IMG/VR virus record: IMGVR_UViG_3300008459_000155
Coordinates: 1-36,460 of that record
Source: a virus
Direction: 5' to 3' (one strand)
DNA length: 36,460 nucleotides
The notes below the pieces were generated by a model, which worked only from the letters and a program-made list of their open reading frames with translations, ran no database searches and was not told where the DNA came from. Made by a program: the position numbers and the translations under genes. Shown in pieces: positions 1-8,421 of this stretch. How positions within the stretch are numbered: the first letter of the stretch is position 1; the number at the start of each line of letters is the position of its first letter.

Positions 1-510
1 TGAGTTTTGAATTAATGCTGCAACTCTATCGTCCACTCTCTCGTTCGTGAAATAGAGCCTAGACCCTTCTACAAGATCAGTAGTGCTAAATGGTACTAGC
101 GTGACTCCTAGAGTCAGGGAGTCTGCTCCATCATTGTATGACTTAGTAATTCCAGTCCCAGCAAGAAGTAGAGCATTGACTCGGTCGTCAACTCTTTCGT
201 TAGTAAAGTAGAGACGACTTCCCTCAACTAGGTTAGTCGTGCTAAATGGAGAAAGACTAACGTCGCCTCGTAATATTCCCGGAGAGATCTGAGTCCACGT
301 TAATCCTGTGCCGTTTACTATGCTAGAAGGATTAAGCAAACCTAGAGATGAGATGTTAACGAATGAAAGGTTTCCCACTCCATCAGTCGAAATGAGCTGG
401 CCAGCTAATCCGTCAGTTAGAGGCAAGGAATACTCTCCATCAACTGTGATCTTCTTTCCAGTTATCTCGCCGTCTGCATATAGATCTGAATAAACTTTCT
501 TTGATGCCAT
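1..510 (-). CDS. Tail fibre protein, N-terminal part, cut by the left edge
   Basis: The frame is open for 170 codons from the ATG at 510 to the window edge, so only the N-terminus is present. It starts MASKKVYSDLYADG and contains two copies, 52 residues apart, of a unit reading LVEGSRLYFTNERVDDR preceded by FSTT. Such LYFTN-type repeats are known from long phage tail fibres and usually form trimeric beta-structured shafts. The gene begins 8 bases after the stop codon of the other minus-strand fibre-like gene, so the two are probably co-transcribed. The role in host recognition is inferred from the family and position. The receptor-binding end lies outside the window. Confidence 0.85.
   Translation of the reverse strand, partial: MASKKVYSDLYADGEITGKKITVDGEYSLPLTDGLAGQLISTDGVGNLSFVNISSLGLLNPSSIVNGTGLTWTQISPGILRGDVSLSPFSTTNLVEGSRLYFTNERVDDRVNALLLAGTGITKSYNDGADSLTLGVTLVPFSTTDLVEGSRLYFTNERVDDRVAALIQNS
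31..249 (-). repeat. 156-bp-period repeat in the tail fibre gene
   Basis: Positions 31-93 and 187-249 are two diverged copies of the same 63-base stretch, offset by 156 bases (52 codons). At protein level they are almost identical (FSTT, one variable residue, then LVEGSRLYFTNERVDDRV), while many third codon positions differ. This is a protein-level fibre-shaft repeat under selection, not a recent DNA duplication. Confidence 0.85.
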
Positions 511-518
511 TTACTTAA

Positions 519-1943
519 TTATATTTTTGCCTGGAATATCATCACTCCAGCACTAACGTTTCCAGTAGTCGTCACTTGAATGGTATTACTGTCAATTATC
601 GTGTAATCGATATCGATAAGGCTTCCGCTATCGTATGCATTAAACACAAAGTTGGAAGTACCTAAGTTGTGAGAAATGTTGACTGGTACCAATGCAGTGG
701 ACGTAAATTGTTTTACTGCTCCTAAGAATGAATCTCCAGTCGCAAGGTTAACGATCGTTAACGTCCCTAGACCCAAGTTATTGAACTGTCCTCCTGGGAG
801 TATACTAAGAGTTCCGTTCATGATCACAACCTCTCCACTATTGTCGACTACTCCTTCAACCGTAAAGTTTCCATAGATCATGTACTGATAATCTGCATCA
901 ATTGTCAAAGTCTCACTAGGAGCAATGTATTTCTTATTTCCCTGTTTTATTGAGATGTCTGCTTGACCTGGAGTAGAAGTAGTTGCCTCTATTCCAAGAC
1001 CGACTATGTTTATCGCGGTCGCTGCCGCGACTACTTGTGTACCGTCTTGAAGAACCTCAACCGCTCCGCCGCCTCCTCCACATTCTGCACTAATCACAAC
1101 AACTCGAACAGCAGCAATAGTCTGGGAAAAGGTGATGTCTACGCTGTTGCTAAGGTAGTTATTTACAAAGGCATCAACTAATTCTCCAGTGTCAGTTCTT
1201 ATCGTCTGAACCTGCACGTTTTGTGTACCTAAGTTATGGTTGATCGTTTGAGGTACGTTCGCTGTAAAGTTGTCGATCGTGAAATATCCGCAGCTACCTG
1301 AACCGCCGCCTCCTCCAGACATCAAGTCATAGACATCACAGTTCTCATCAGTGAAATAAATAGTTTGACTTGTAGGGACTGAGTTAGTGGCGTATCCTGG
1401 AGGTCCTACCCATATCGTCGCTTTATTTGCACCAGGACACGGAGGAACTGGTGGACTTCCTTCTAATAAAGTAAGAATAAGATAGCCAGTGCCTTGACTA
1501 TCAGTCAAGCTCACCCAGCCTCTTCCTTGTAAGTAACCGATAAAATCTTCGCCAAATTCGGGTCTTTGGTTTTGAATGCCTGTGTAAATTATCTCACCAG
1601 GAACGCCGACAGTCGGCCAGTCAGGAAAATCAGTCAGTCGTAATCTCTTAGTCTCGGCAACTTTAACCAAGAGCTCTTGGCCCTCAGCCCTACCCAAAGA
1701 GTCGATAGTAAAGGTCGGAATCCCGTCCAATTTTAGACTAAGTGTGTCGGTGATATTTACGAAATCAAAGTTACCTTCATAAAGAGTGAAGGCATTCAAA
1801 GTCTCATCGTAACTGATATTATTAAGAAACTCTAAATTTGCGTCAGAAAGACTCCTAAAATTTAGGTTAGTTATATCAATGATTGATGTTAAACTTGAAT
1901 TAGTTAATCGTCGTATCGCCTTTAAATTATTATAGACGGCCAT
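519..1943 (-). CDS. Putative tail fibre / virion adhesin with duplicated HNLGT domain
   Basis: A 474-residue beta-rich protein that I do not match to a named family. Two related domains, at about residues 218-288 and 409-474, share the core HNLGT and an ending rich in hydrophobic beta-strands (V-x-V-V-V-I-S-A-E and A-G-V-M-I-F-Q-A). Gly-rich hinges at 210-216 and 289-293 and a Pro/Cys-rich stretch near 165-170 separate the modules. The N-terminal 100 residues look like a fibre attachment region. It lies immediately upstream of the tail fibre gene on the same strand, with a late-type promoter motif upstream, so a fibre or adhesin role is likely. Secreted-enzyme motifs are absent. Confidence 0.6.
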   Translation of the reverse strand: MAVYNNLKAIRRLTNSSLTSIIDITNLNFRSLSDANLEFLNNISYDETLNAFTLYEGNFDFVNITDTLSLKLDGIPTFTIDSLGRAEGQELLVKVAETKRLRLTDFPDWPTVGVPGEIIYTGIQNQRPEFGEDFIGYLQGRGWVSLTDSQGTGYLILTLLEGSPPVPPCPGANKATIWVGPPGYATNSVPTSQTIYFTDENCDVYDLMSGGGGGSGSCGYFTIDNFTANVPQTINHNLGTQNVQVQTIRTDTGELVDAFVNNYLSNSVDITFSQTIAAVRVVVISAECGGGGGAVEVLQDGTQVVAAATAINIVGLGIEATTSTPGQADISIKQGNKKYIAPSETLTIDADYQYMIYGNFTVEGVVDNSGEVVIMNGTLSILPGGQFNNLGLGTLTIVNLATGDSFLGAVKQFTSTALVPVNISHNLGTSNFVFNAYDSGSLIDIDYTIIDSNTIQVTTTGNVSAGVMIFQAKI

Positions 1944-1963
1944 CCTAGTATCAGCTTATTTTG

Positions 1964-1973
1964 TTTATTTATC
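1964..1973 (-). promoter_or_regulatory. Late-promoter-like motif (GATAAATAAA)
   Basis: Read on the minus strand, this is GATAAATAAA, 20 bases before the ATG at 1943. It matches the recurrent element found before virion genes throughout the window and resembles the T4 late -10 element TATAAATA. It sits in the loop of an imperfect inverted repeat (1954-1963 with 1977-1986). Confidence 0.5.
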
Positions 1974-2004
1974 TTGCAAAACAAGCACCAGACATTATAC
2001 TTAT

Positions 2005-3324
2005 TTATGGTTGAATAATTTTAGTAGAGTCGTCCATCTTACAGGAAAGAGAAAGCTTTCCCCTATTTATCACGCATTCCTTAAGATTGCCAGTTATCGG
2101 CTTATCTATGGAGTTATCCAAGAAGCTAGATATGATCTCATTTGACTCTCCTAAATAGTCACAGTCTAGTACCTTTGAGAACTTGATTAGGTTACTGTAA
2201 TGGATGGAGCACTCAGTGAGCTTGGAGTTTCTAATTATACATCTATCGAGAAGGCAGCCTTTAATGTCTCCTTCGATCTCGCAATCAAAGAATTCCACTC
2301 CCTCCAAGACAATACTTCTTTTTAGCTTTGCTCCCTTTACTTGAATGGTGCCCCTGTATGTATCGTAATTTATGTGACCTTCTGTGATTCCTCCGCCTAC
2401 CACCAATTGGTATACCTTTTCCCTGATCTGAGGATACCCTGCCTCTACTGAATACTTGTCTGACTTAAGGTCAACATACAGCCCGATGTTTGGGTAAGAA
2501 GATTTAAAGGTAAGAGGATTTCTAGTAGAATCAATAGCGCTCTTGAATTCATTCACTATTCCAGAGATGCGAATGTCCTCCTGATTAGTGTAATCATAGT
2601 TATTTTTAAGAGTCTCATAAAGGTGATCTATGACTAGGTTGATTGCCTCAACCGCTTCTTTCTTCTTTTTAGTGTAATCCTTTCCTCCTATGTAATTGAT
2701 CTTGAGCTTTCCTCTACCGATCTCAGAAAAATCATTTCCGAAAAAATCAGATTCTGGTATGCTAAGATCCATCAGGTTTGCTCTTTTCACAACGTTTGGA
2801 GAAAAGATCGTCTCATAGAGTCGCTTAGGTCTGATGAAATTTATCTGATTCTGATAAACTAGACGTCGGTCATTCTCTGGCTGTGGCCATAATTCAAATA
2901 GCCTTTTTTCGTTCAATCCCAAGAGATATTTCACCCTATTCAACTTGTCCATTCTTACCGGTAAACTCAAAGCAGTCTCATTTATCTTGATTCTGGTCGT
3001 TACTCTGCATCTATCTGTGGTAAAGCCGACTGCTTCTATGATGTTTGAGATCTTTAAGAACATGTGAAGACCTTCTTGATAAGGAAGCATTCCCGTTGAG
3101 AGTCTCATTTCCTTATAGCCGTTCGAATAGGTAGGTGATAGAGAAAAAGTCTCATTAGTCGCTTCAAACTTAGGATCAATTGTGCTAAACCACTTTACTT
3201 TTTTACCCAGTGCTCTTGCAATCTTTGCTGCAGCGTCCATCTTTCTCATCGGAGAAAAGAACTCAAAGCAGAACCCAATGCTTGAATTATCATATATGTC
3301 TTTCTTGTCCAGGGACTTAAACAT
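2005..3324 (-). CDS. Divergent amidoligase-like N-terminal domain plus beta-helix tail (tentative)
   Basis: A 439-residue protein of uncertain family. The N-terminus (GFCFEFFSP, then a stretch beginning YKEMRLSTGMLPYQEGLHMF, TTDRCRVTTRIKIN, and a later LFELWPQPENDRR) has the layout of COOH-NH2 amidoligases of the glutamate-cysteine ligase superfamily: an E-F-F start, a middle with a long helix, then a region corresponding to the usual C-G-L-H-V-H motif. Here that motif reads C-R-V-T-T-R, so the canonical histidines are missing. Residues about 340-435 are rich in short Cys/Ile/Leu repeats (CEIEGDIKGCLLDRCIIRNS), like a pentapeptide or right-handed beta-helix. It is transcribed toward the fibre genes and diverges from the gp6-like gene. 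It may be a virion or fibre-associated protein. The enzyme assignment is inference and the fold may be inactive. Confidence 0.35.
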   Translation of the reverse strand: MFKSLDKKDIYDNSSIGFCFEFFSPMRKMDAAAKIARALGKKVKWFSTIDPKFEATNETFSLSPTYSNGYKEMRLSTGMLPYQEGLHMFLKISNIIEAVGFTTDRCRVTTRIKINETALSLPVRMDKLNRVKYLLGLNEKRLFELWPQPENDRRLVYQNQINFIRPKRLYETIFSPNVVKRANLMDLSIPESDFFGNDFSEIGRGKLKINYIGGKDYTKKKKEAVEAINLVIDHLYETLKNNYDYTNQEDIRISGIVNEFKSAIDSTRNPLTFKSSYPNIGLYVDLKSDKYSVEAGYPQIREKVYQLVVGGGITEGHINYDTYRGTIQVKGAKLKRSIVLEGVEFFDCEIEGDIKGCLLDRCIIRNSKLTECSIHYSNLIKFSKVLDCDYLGESNEIISSFLDNSIDKPITGNLKECVINRGKLSLSCKMDDSTKIIQP

Positions 3325-3340
3325 CTTAGCAATCTTTATT

Positions 3341-3350
3341 CTATTTATCT
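3341..3350 (-). promoter_or_regulatory. Late-promoter-like motif (AGATAAATAG), leftward
   Basis: Minus-strand AGATAAATAG followed by AATAAAG, 16 bases before the ATG at 3324. It forms the leftward half of a divergent control region whose rightward half is at 3411-3430. Confidence 0.5.
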
Positions 3351-3410
3351 AATCGAATCCTTTTAGACACAACGAAGTATTAGATCAATAGGCTAGCCCA
3401 GCCAAAAAAT

Positions 3411-3430
3411 GAATAAATAAAATAAATAGA
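3411..3430 (+). promoter_or_regulatory. Late-promoter-like motif, rightward (tandem AATAAATA)
   Basis: GAATAAATAAAATAAATAGA, two overlapping AATAAATA units ending 8 bases before the ATG at 3439. It faces away from the leftward motif at 3341-3350 across the 114-base divergent region, the only strand switch in the window. Confidence 0.5.
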
Positions 3431-3438
3431 TTCGAATA

Positions 3439-5097
3439 ATGGCTAAAGTTGTAGATAACTACAAGATCTTTAAGACTCTAAGTTTTTTTGTTGAAGACAT
3501 ATTAAGAGACACCATAAATTACCTGACCCTAAAGTACGGTCAGAGTAAAGCAGTATTCACGTCAGCCTCTCCATTTGGACAGTTATTGCTGGTGGTTGAA
3601 AACCTTACTCAATTGGTATTTTATTACATTGAGGACTCCATCACCGAGCTTAACATAAATGAAGCGACACGCTTGACCTCAGTCTACTCATTGGCTTCTC
3701 TTACCGGCCATAACCCAAGCCGAGCAGTCTCGGCGGTCGGGGAGATTAGCCTATCCACTATTGCAGGAATGGAGCCACCTGACACTGATCTTGTGATCAT
3801 TCCAAACCTTACTAAGCTAAGATGCAAGAGAAATGGACTCATCTATGTGTTAGACCTTCCTCAGGACGAGATAAAATTCTCCTTCAATGGATCGAATAAC
3901 GGGATCAAAATCGGAATTCGTCAAGGGATCGTTGAAAACCAGAGAGTGACGGCTAAGGGCGAACCGATTGAAAGCTTCTCAATAGGTAGCCCTCAAAACT
4001 TTTACATGGATAACTTCTTAGTGAACGTCTATGTTAATGGTGAAAAATGGACCAAGTATAATTCTATCCTAGACATGCCTAGGGGAGAAAAAGGATTTAT
4101 CGCTAAGACTGGGATCACCAGCGGATTAGATATCTATTTTGGAAATGGAAGTTATGGAAAGATTCCTACCCGTGGAGCCGATATTGATGTTGAGTATCTT
4201 ATCACTGAGGGTGCAAACGGGAACATTCAGACTCAAGACAAGGCTGCGATACTGTTTGAATTCATTGATACAGGTTTTAGTATTCTAGGAGACGAGATCG
4301 ATCTAAACAAGTACATAGAGATCACAACAACGAATCCTCCTTTCTTTGGAGCAAACTCTGAAGACTCTAAGCTTACTCGACTAATCGCGCCAAAACAATC
4401 AAAGAGTTTTGCCCTAGTCAATGTTGATCACTATGAGAGCGTGCTTAGAAAGCTAAAGCTCTTCTCCATAATCAACGTCTATCTCGATGAAGTGGATAGC
4501 CGAATACTAAACCTATTCCTAATCCCTGATATCCGAAAGACCTTCAGCACCGCACAGGACTATTTTAGTGCTGCAATCGAGAGATTCATACTCACAGACT
4601 ATCAGAAAAATCAGCTTCTTGCATACATCGAAAAGTCTGGATCCAAGCTGATCTCAACTGACATTAGAATAGTCGACCCGATTCCTAGCGAATACGTGAT
4701 CAATACTTCAATAATCGTGTTCGATGACGTCTCGACAGAAATCATCAAGAGAGACATTCTCAATGGGCTCGGAGACTATTTCATTCAGAACACACGACTC
4801 ACTAGAATTCCAAAGAGTGACTTAATAAAGCTCATTGAGGAGGTGAACGGAGTCGATTCAGTCTCTGTAAACATTGTCTGTCGAAAGAATGAGGTTGCAA
4901 AAATAGCTAACCCAAGCGCACCAGACGTTGGAGTCGACGAGTTTAATGACATAATAGTGGACGTTCAGGAACTTCCAATAATTCGAGGAGGATTTAGCGA
5001 TAGATACGGAAACGTTTACTCTACTGGAATCACCGAGGATGCACTCGGACCGGTAAACATCCAGATAAAAGACATTGTAGCAAGACCTAAAAAATGA
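3439..5097 (+). CDS. Baseplate wedge protein, T4 gp6-like (baseplate J family)
   Basis: A 552-residue protein, somewhat shorter than T4 gp6 (about 660). The diagnostic stretch is FGNGSYGKIPTRG at 234-246, followed by a V-E-Y-L-I-T-E-G-A-N-G-N segment. This matches the pattern F-G-[DN]-G-x-x-G-x-x-P-x-x-G plus Y-x-x-T-x-G-x-x-G-N of baseplate J/gp6 proteins. In contractile tails gp6 dimers form the ring joining baseplate wedges around the hub. The C-terminal third (about 330-520) has the alpha/beta repeats expected of the family. It leads a plus-strand run into the terminase genes, with a late-type motif just upstream. Confidence 0.85.
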   Translation: MAKVVDNYKIFKTLSFFVEDILRDTINYLTLKYGQSKAVFTSASPFGQLLLVVENLTQLVFYYIEDSITELNINEATRLTSVYSLASLTGHNPSRAVSAVGEISLSTIAGMEPPDTDLVIIPNLTKLRCKRNGLIYVLDLPQDEIKFSFNGSNNGIKIGIRQGIVENQRVTAKGEPIESFSIGSPQNFYMDNFLVNVYVNGEKWTKYNSILDMPRGEKGFIAKTGITSGLDIYFGNGSYGKIPTRGADIDVEYLITEGANGNIQTQDKAAILFEFIDTGFSILGDEIDLNKYIEITTTNPPFFGANSEDSKLTRLIAPKQSKSFALVNVDHYESVLRKLKLFSIINVYLDEVDSRILNLFLIPDIRKTFSTAQDYFSAAIERFILTDYQKNQLLAYIEKSGSKLISTDIRIVDPIPSEYVINTSIIVFDDVSTEIIKRDILNGLGDYFIQNTRLTRIPKSDLIKLIEEVNGVDSVSVNIVCRKNEVAKIANPSAPDVGVDEFNDIIVDVQELPIIRGGFSDRYGNVYSTGITEDALGPVNIQIKDIVARPKK

Positions 5098-5103
5098 TTT
5101 AAT

Positions 5104-5349
5104 ATGGTAAAAGATAGCATATATCGACCGATATACGAAAGACGAGAGAATCGCAAAAACTTGGGATTCAATTATAAGGGTCAAATTCTTAAGAGGACTC
5201 TTTCCTCCCAGATGTTTGGTGCAAACGAGACGTTGGACTACTTTTTAGAGCAAGTAGAGAAGGTCGTTTATGAATGGGTTGAGTCAGTAAAACAGATCAA
5301 GATCCACGCGAACCCAGCTCTAGAAAAGTACGAAACTAAAATTCGTTAA
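5104..5349 (+). CDS. Small conserved-looking protein of unknown function
   Basis: An 81-residue protein starting MVKDSIYRPIYERRENRKN, with a basic N-terminus and an acidic/aromatic helix near residues 43-62 (LDYFLEQVEKVVYEWVES). It begins 6 bases after the gp6-like stop and ends one base before the small terminase start, so it is translated as part of that operon. I do not recognise a family. A small baseplate or packaging accessory is plausible from position only. Confidence 0.6.
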   Translation: MVKDSIYRPIYERRENRKNLGFNYKGQILKRTLSSQMFGANETLDYFLEQVEKVVYEWVESVKQIKIHANPALEKYETKIR

Positions 5350-5350
5350 T

Positions 5351-6082
5351 ATGTCTGCAGGTAAAAAATCCGGCATGAGCCGAGAAAATCGTGCCCACCT
5401 AAGGGATGAGATAAGCTCTCTCCTACAGAGCATAGGTACTGAGACTCACGATGACATGGTTGTAGATAATGAGATCTCGCAAAAGACTCGACCTGAGAGC
5501 CCATATGATTTTGAAGACATGAGCAATCAGTTCACTAAAAAGGCTCGTGAGATAACTGATTCACTATTTAAGAATTTCGTAGATATTGGAGTCTTTGAGG
5601 AGAACGACTATGCTAAACACAAAAAGGAGCTAGATACTATCAATATCTCAAACCTTTTCTTCCAGCTAAAGACTATCAAGATCACCATCATCAAGGTGAT
5701 GGAAGAGATAACTTCTGGAAACACTCACCCTCGTTTGATTGAGGTAATGGGACAGTTACAGGATAAGATGGCATCCATCACAAAGATGCAGGCAAACTAT
5801 GTCCTCTTTTTAGAAGACACATATCGATCTTTAAATTCAAAACCGTCAGTCAATCCTGAATCAGACATAGTTGGATCAAGTCCAGAAGAGGGACAGTTCT
5901 TTATTACGGTCGGAACAAAGAACGTGATTAAGAGCTTACCTGCAAATACTAAAGGCGATGGACACCGCCCTGGAGAACTAACGGATCCTAGCAAGAAATC
6001 AGAACTAATGCGTGAAAGAAACATCGAATTTGGGGACGATGAGGCACCGGATGATTTTATTGACTTAACTGAAATAATTTAA
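5351..6082 (+). CDS. Terminase small subunit, T4 gp16-like
   Basis: A 243-residue protein directly before the large terminase, the same order as T4 genes 16-17. The central helix (about 110-160) contains HPRLIEVMGQLQDKMASI, which parallels the SPRHMEVFATLMGQM region of T4 gp16 as I recall it. This is the coiled-coil core used for oligomerisation. A later F-F-I-T-V-G-T-K-N segment near residue 180 resembles the conserved V-F-x-G segment at the gp16 C-terminus. It is longer than T4 gp16 (164 aa) because of an extended charged N-terminus and an acidic C-terminus. The role is to recognise DNA and regulate the large terminase during packaging. Confidence 0.7.
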   Translation: MSAGKKSGMSRENRAHLRDEISSLLQSIGTETHDDMVVDNEISQKTRPESPYDFEDMSNQFTKKAREITDSLFKNFVDIGVFEENDYAKHKKELDTINISNLFFQLKTIKITIIKVMEEITSGNTHPRLIEVMGQLQDKMASITKMQANYVLFLEDTYRSLNSKPSVNPESDIVGSSPEEGQFFITVGTKNVIKSLPANTKGDGHRPGELTDPSKKSELMRERNIEFGDDEAPDDFIDLTEII

Positions 6083-6086
6083 TCAC

Positions 6087-8063
6087 ATGAAAGATATTAT
6101 GTCAAGTCGTGGGGCGTTCACGCCCAGAAGAGTGTCGGGTCTTTCTGGTGCATCTGATGATACTAACACCTCGATATGGACGACTGAGAGAATAAACAAG
6201 CTCTTAGAAGAGATCGATAATGGTATGGATATCAAGGGTTTACACAACTCTCCATTCAAAGACAATGACATAAATCTAAAGAGGGCAAACCTGCCCTTTG
6301 AATACACACCAGAGGAGTGGGAAGAGCTTAAAAAATGTAAATTAGATCTTCTATATTTTGCTTGGAATTACTGTAACATACAGACTGGTGATGGAATTCA
6401 ACTAGTAAAGGATGCTGGAGGACTAAGAGACTTCCAAGAGGAGATTCTCCAGTCATTTAAGGCTAATAAGTTCAATATTCTTATGGCAAGTAGACAGACT
6501 GGAAAGTCAGTGACCTCTGCGATCTTTATTCTCTGGTTCCTCTTATTCCATTCAGAGAAGACTGCACTAATTGTTGCTGATAATTTTACCACGACTCGAG
6601 AACTTATTGATAAGTTTCGTATAGGACTAGATGGATTACCATTCTTTATGAAACCAGGAATTAAACACATCAATAGCGGAAACATTAAGTTCGATAACGA
6701 CAGTAGAGTAGTTGCCCGAACAACTACTAAAAAGTCAGGTATCGGTCTCTCAGTAAACTTGCTCTACATGGATGAGTTTGCCCACATTAACGAGTCTAAC
6801 CTAAATGACTTCTATAAGGCAATACTTCCAACAATCACTGCTGACCCTGAGGCGAAAGCGATCATTACTTCAACTCCAAACGGAAAGAATAAGTTCTATG
6901 ATATTTGGGCAGATGCGATAGCCAGTGAGAGCGACTACGTTCCGCTAAGAGTTGATTGGTGGCAGATTGCAGGTAGAGACGAGGAATGGAAACAAAAAGT
7001 AATTGCTAATCTTGGATCAGTTGAAGATTTTAATCAAGAATACGGTCTTCAATTCTTCTCTTCAGATCAGCTCTTATTAAACTCCAATGAGTTAAAGAGG
7101 CTCTATAATATCAAATGTAATTATGAGAACTCGCGATTCGTGCTGGGAGAGGATCAGGCATACATAAACGATTATTTTACGTTACACCCAAACTATGCGA
7201 AGAGATCTATTCATGACTTTAAGACTGATCCTGCATATTATGTGTTTTCAATAGATACTGCAGATGGAGTGGGCGGAGATTACTCAGTGCTAAACATCTA
7301 CAAGGTGGTCGCGATGCCAGTAAGGGAGCTATTAAAGAAAAAAGACGCGATTCGAAGCGAACTAGACACAGTCTCACTGGTGCAGATAGGACACTTAAGA
7401 TCGAACGAGATTGACATAAACCAATTCGCTGCAGCAGTCGAATACATCACGTATCGAATATTCAATCCAGACAAAGTCAGAATAGTCTTGGAAATGAATC
7501 ACAAGGGAGAGATCATCAACAATCGTCTAATGGATAACGAAGACTATTGGACTTCACAATTGGTGCACACTAAGCACACTGAAATGGCGGTGCATCCCAA
7601 GCCTGGACTCAGGTTAGGGCCGACTAATAAAATAAGATATTGTGAAAAATTTAAGTATTGGATCTCCATCAATAAGATCATACCTACGGATTACCTCACC
7701 ATCATGGAGCTCATGTCCTTTGGTAAATCTAAGGGAGGAACTTATCGCGGACAAAACGGAAACGATGACTTGGCAATGACTAGCGTCAATCTAACTCCTT
7801 TCTTTGATTCGTCTCAATACTGGGATCTAGCTACTCTTACGTATGAAGCGATGTCGCCTGAATATCACAAAGAGGTTGAGGAAAAGATCTTTAATCTCTT
7901 TAGGTCTGGACAGAGCAAGCCTCTCTATGATTACGATGCTCTTAGAGGAATGAACTCCACTGAAAAGGGTGCAGAGACTGCCCTGAATAGGTCTCCACAC
8001 GTCTTTGACCTAGAAGCTTTACAAAAAATGAAAAATATTAAAGGAAAATTTTTTAAAGACTAA
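6087..8063 (+). CDS. Terminase large subunit, T4 gp17-like packaging ATPase/nuclease
   Basis: A 658-residue motor protein. The ATPase domain has Walker A ASRQTGKS at 134-141 (Lys140), Walker B L-L-Y-M-D-E ending in Asp229-Glu230, and coupling motif TSTPNG at 261-266. The nuclease domain starts near VFSIDTADG, with Asp390 the first expected metal-binding acid. An acidic pair in G-N-D-D near 570 is a candidate later metal-site residue. The length is close to T4 gp17 (610). The start chosen is the ATG at 6087, 4 bases after the small terminase stop. It packages DNA at the portal vertex; the portal gene is not in this window. Confidence 0.97.
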   Translation: MKDIMSSRGAFTPRRVSGLSGASDDTNTSIWTTERINKLLEEIDNGMDIKGLHNSPFKDNDINLKRANLPFEYTPEEWEELKKCKLDLLYFAWNYCNIQTGDGIQLVKDAGGLRDFQEEILQSFKANKFNILMASRQTGKSVTSAIFILWFLLFHSEKTALIVADNFTTTRELIDKFRIGLDGLPFFMKPGIKHINSGNIKFDNDSRVVARTTTKKSGIGLSVNLLYMDEFAHINESNLNDFYKAILPTITADPEAKAIITSTPNGKNKFYDIWADAIASESDYVPLRVDWWQIAGRDEEWKQKVIANLGSVEDFNQEYGLQFFSSDQLLLNSNELKRLYNIKCNYENSRFVLGEDQAYINDYFTLHPNYAKRSIHDFKTDPAYYVFSIDTADGVGGDYSVLNIYKVVAMPVRELLKKKDAIRSELDTVSLVQIGHLRSNEIDINQFAAAVEYITYRIFNPDKVRIVLEMNHKGEIINNRLMDNEDYWTSQLVHTKHTEMAVHPKPGLRLGPTNKIRYCEKFKYWISINKIIPTDYLTIMELMSFGKSKGGTYRGQNGNDDLAMTSVNLTPFFDSSQYWDLATLTYEAMSPEYHKEVEEKIFNLFRSGQSKPLYDYDALRGMNSTEKGAETALNRSPHVFDLEALQKMKNIKGKFFKD

Positions 8064-8070
8064 TTTTTTT

Positions 8071-8078
8071 AGTATTAT
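8071..8078 (+). promoter_or_regulatory. AGTATNAT-class promoter candidate
   Basis: AGTATTAT directly after a run of seven T (8064-8070) and 30 bases before the ATG at 8109. Similar elements occur before 20832, 31396 and 32745, all of which start non-structural groups. It also follows the terminase stop directly, so the sigma-factor group may have its own promoter. Confidence 0.4.
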
Positions 8079-8108
8079 TTGTTTGAGCAAATTATTTAAT
8101 ATTACATT

Positions 8109-8417
8109 ATGAACATGCTAAAATTTCAAGGCGACATAGGACTTGATGAAGTCTTCAAACGCCATCAGATCGAGATTTACGACAACTTGTTTAAATCCAT
8201 TAGGGAACACTATTTGGACAAAACAAAGAACGAGGTGACGGTTGTAAGGATCTCTATAAACGAAACAGAATATACGATCAACCTTTCTCGGGACAAGTTC
8301 ATCACCGGTTTAGAAGGCGCGATCACTTTTTATGAATCCTGCGAAGAGTATGAAAAATGCGCTGAATGTTTAAAGATAATCAACGCCCTAAAAAATAAAC
8401 ACATGGAAGTAAACTAA
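8109..8417 (+). CDS. Small protein of unknown function upstream of the sigma factor
   Basis: A 102-residue, mostly helical, soluble-looking protein. A C-terminal helical hairpin (about 75-98) contains spaced cysteines ([16 protein letters not shown]). The N-terminal [14 protein letters not shown] and central [12 protein letters not shown] form short strands. The stop lies 4 bases before the sigma factor start, so the two are probably co-translated. A regulatory or anti-sigma role is possible from position, but nothing in the sequence proves it. Confidence 0.6.
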   Translation: MNMLKFQGDIGLDEVFKRHQIEIYDNLFKSIREHYLDKTKNEVTVVRISINETEYTINLSRDKFITGLEGAITFYESCEEYEKCAECLKIINALKNKHMEVN

Positions 8418-8421
8418 AATT

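Noticed and set aside
1-3324. Diversity-generating retroelement acting on the fibre genes
   Set aside because: No reverse transcriptase and no template/variable repeat pair were seen; the fibre repeats are ordinary protein-level repeats.
3353-3435. TCGAATC / GATTCGA inverted copies in the divergent region as an operator
   Set aside because: The copies are 69 bases apart and lie at different positions relative to the two promoter motifs, so chance is likely.
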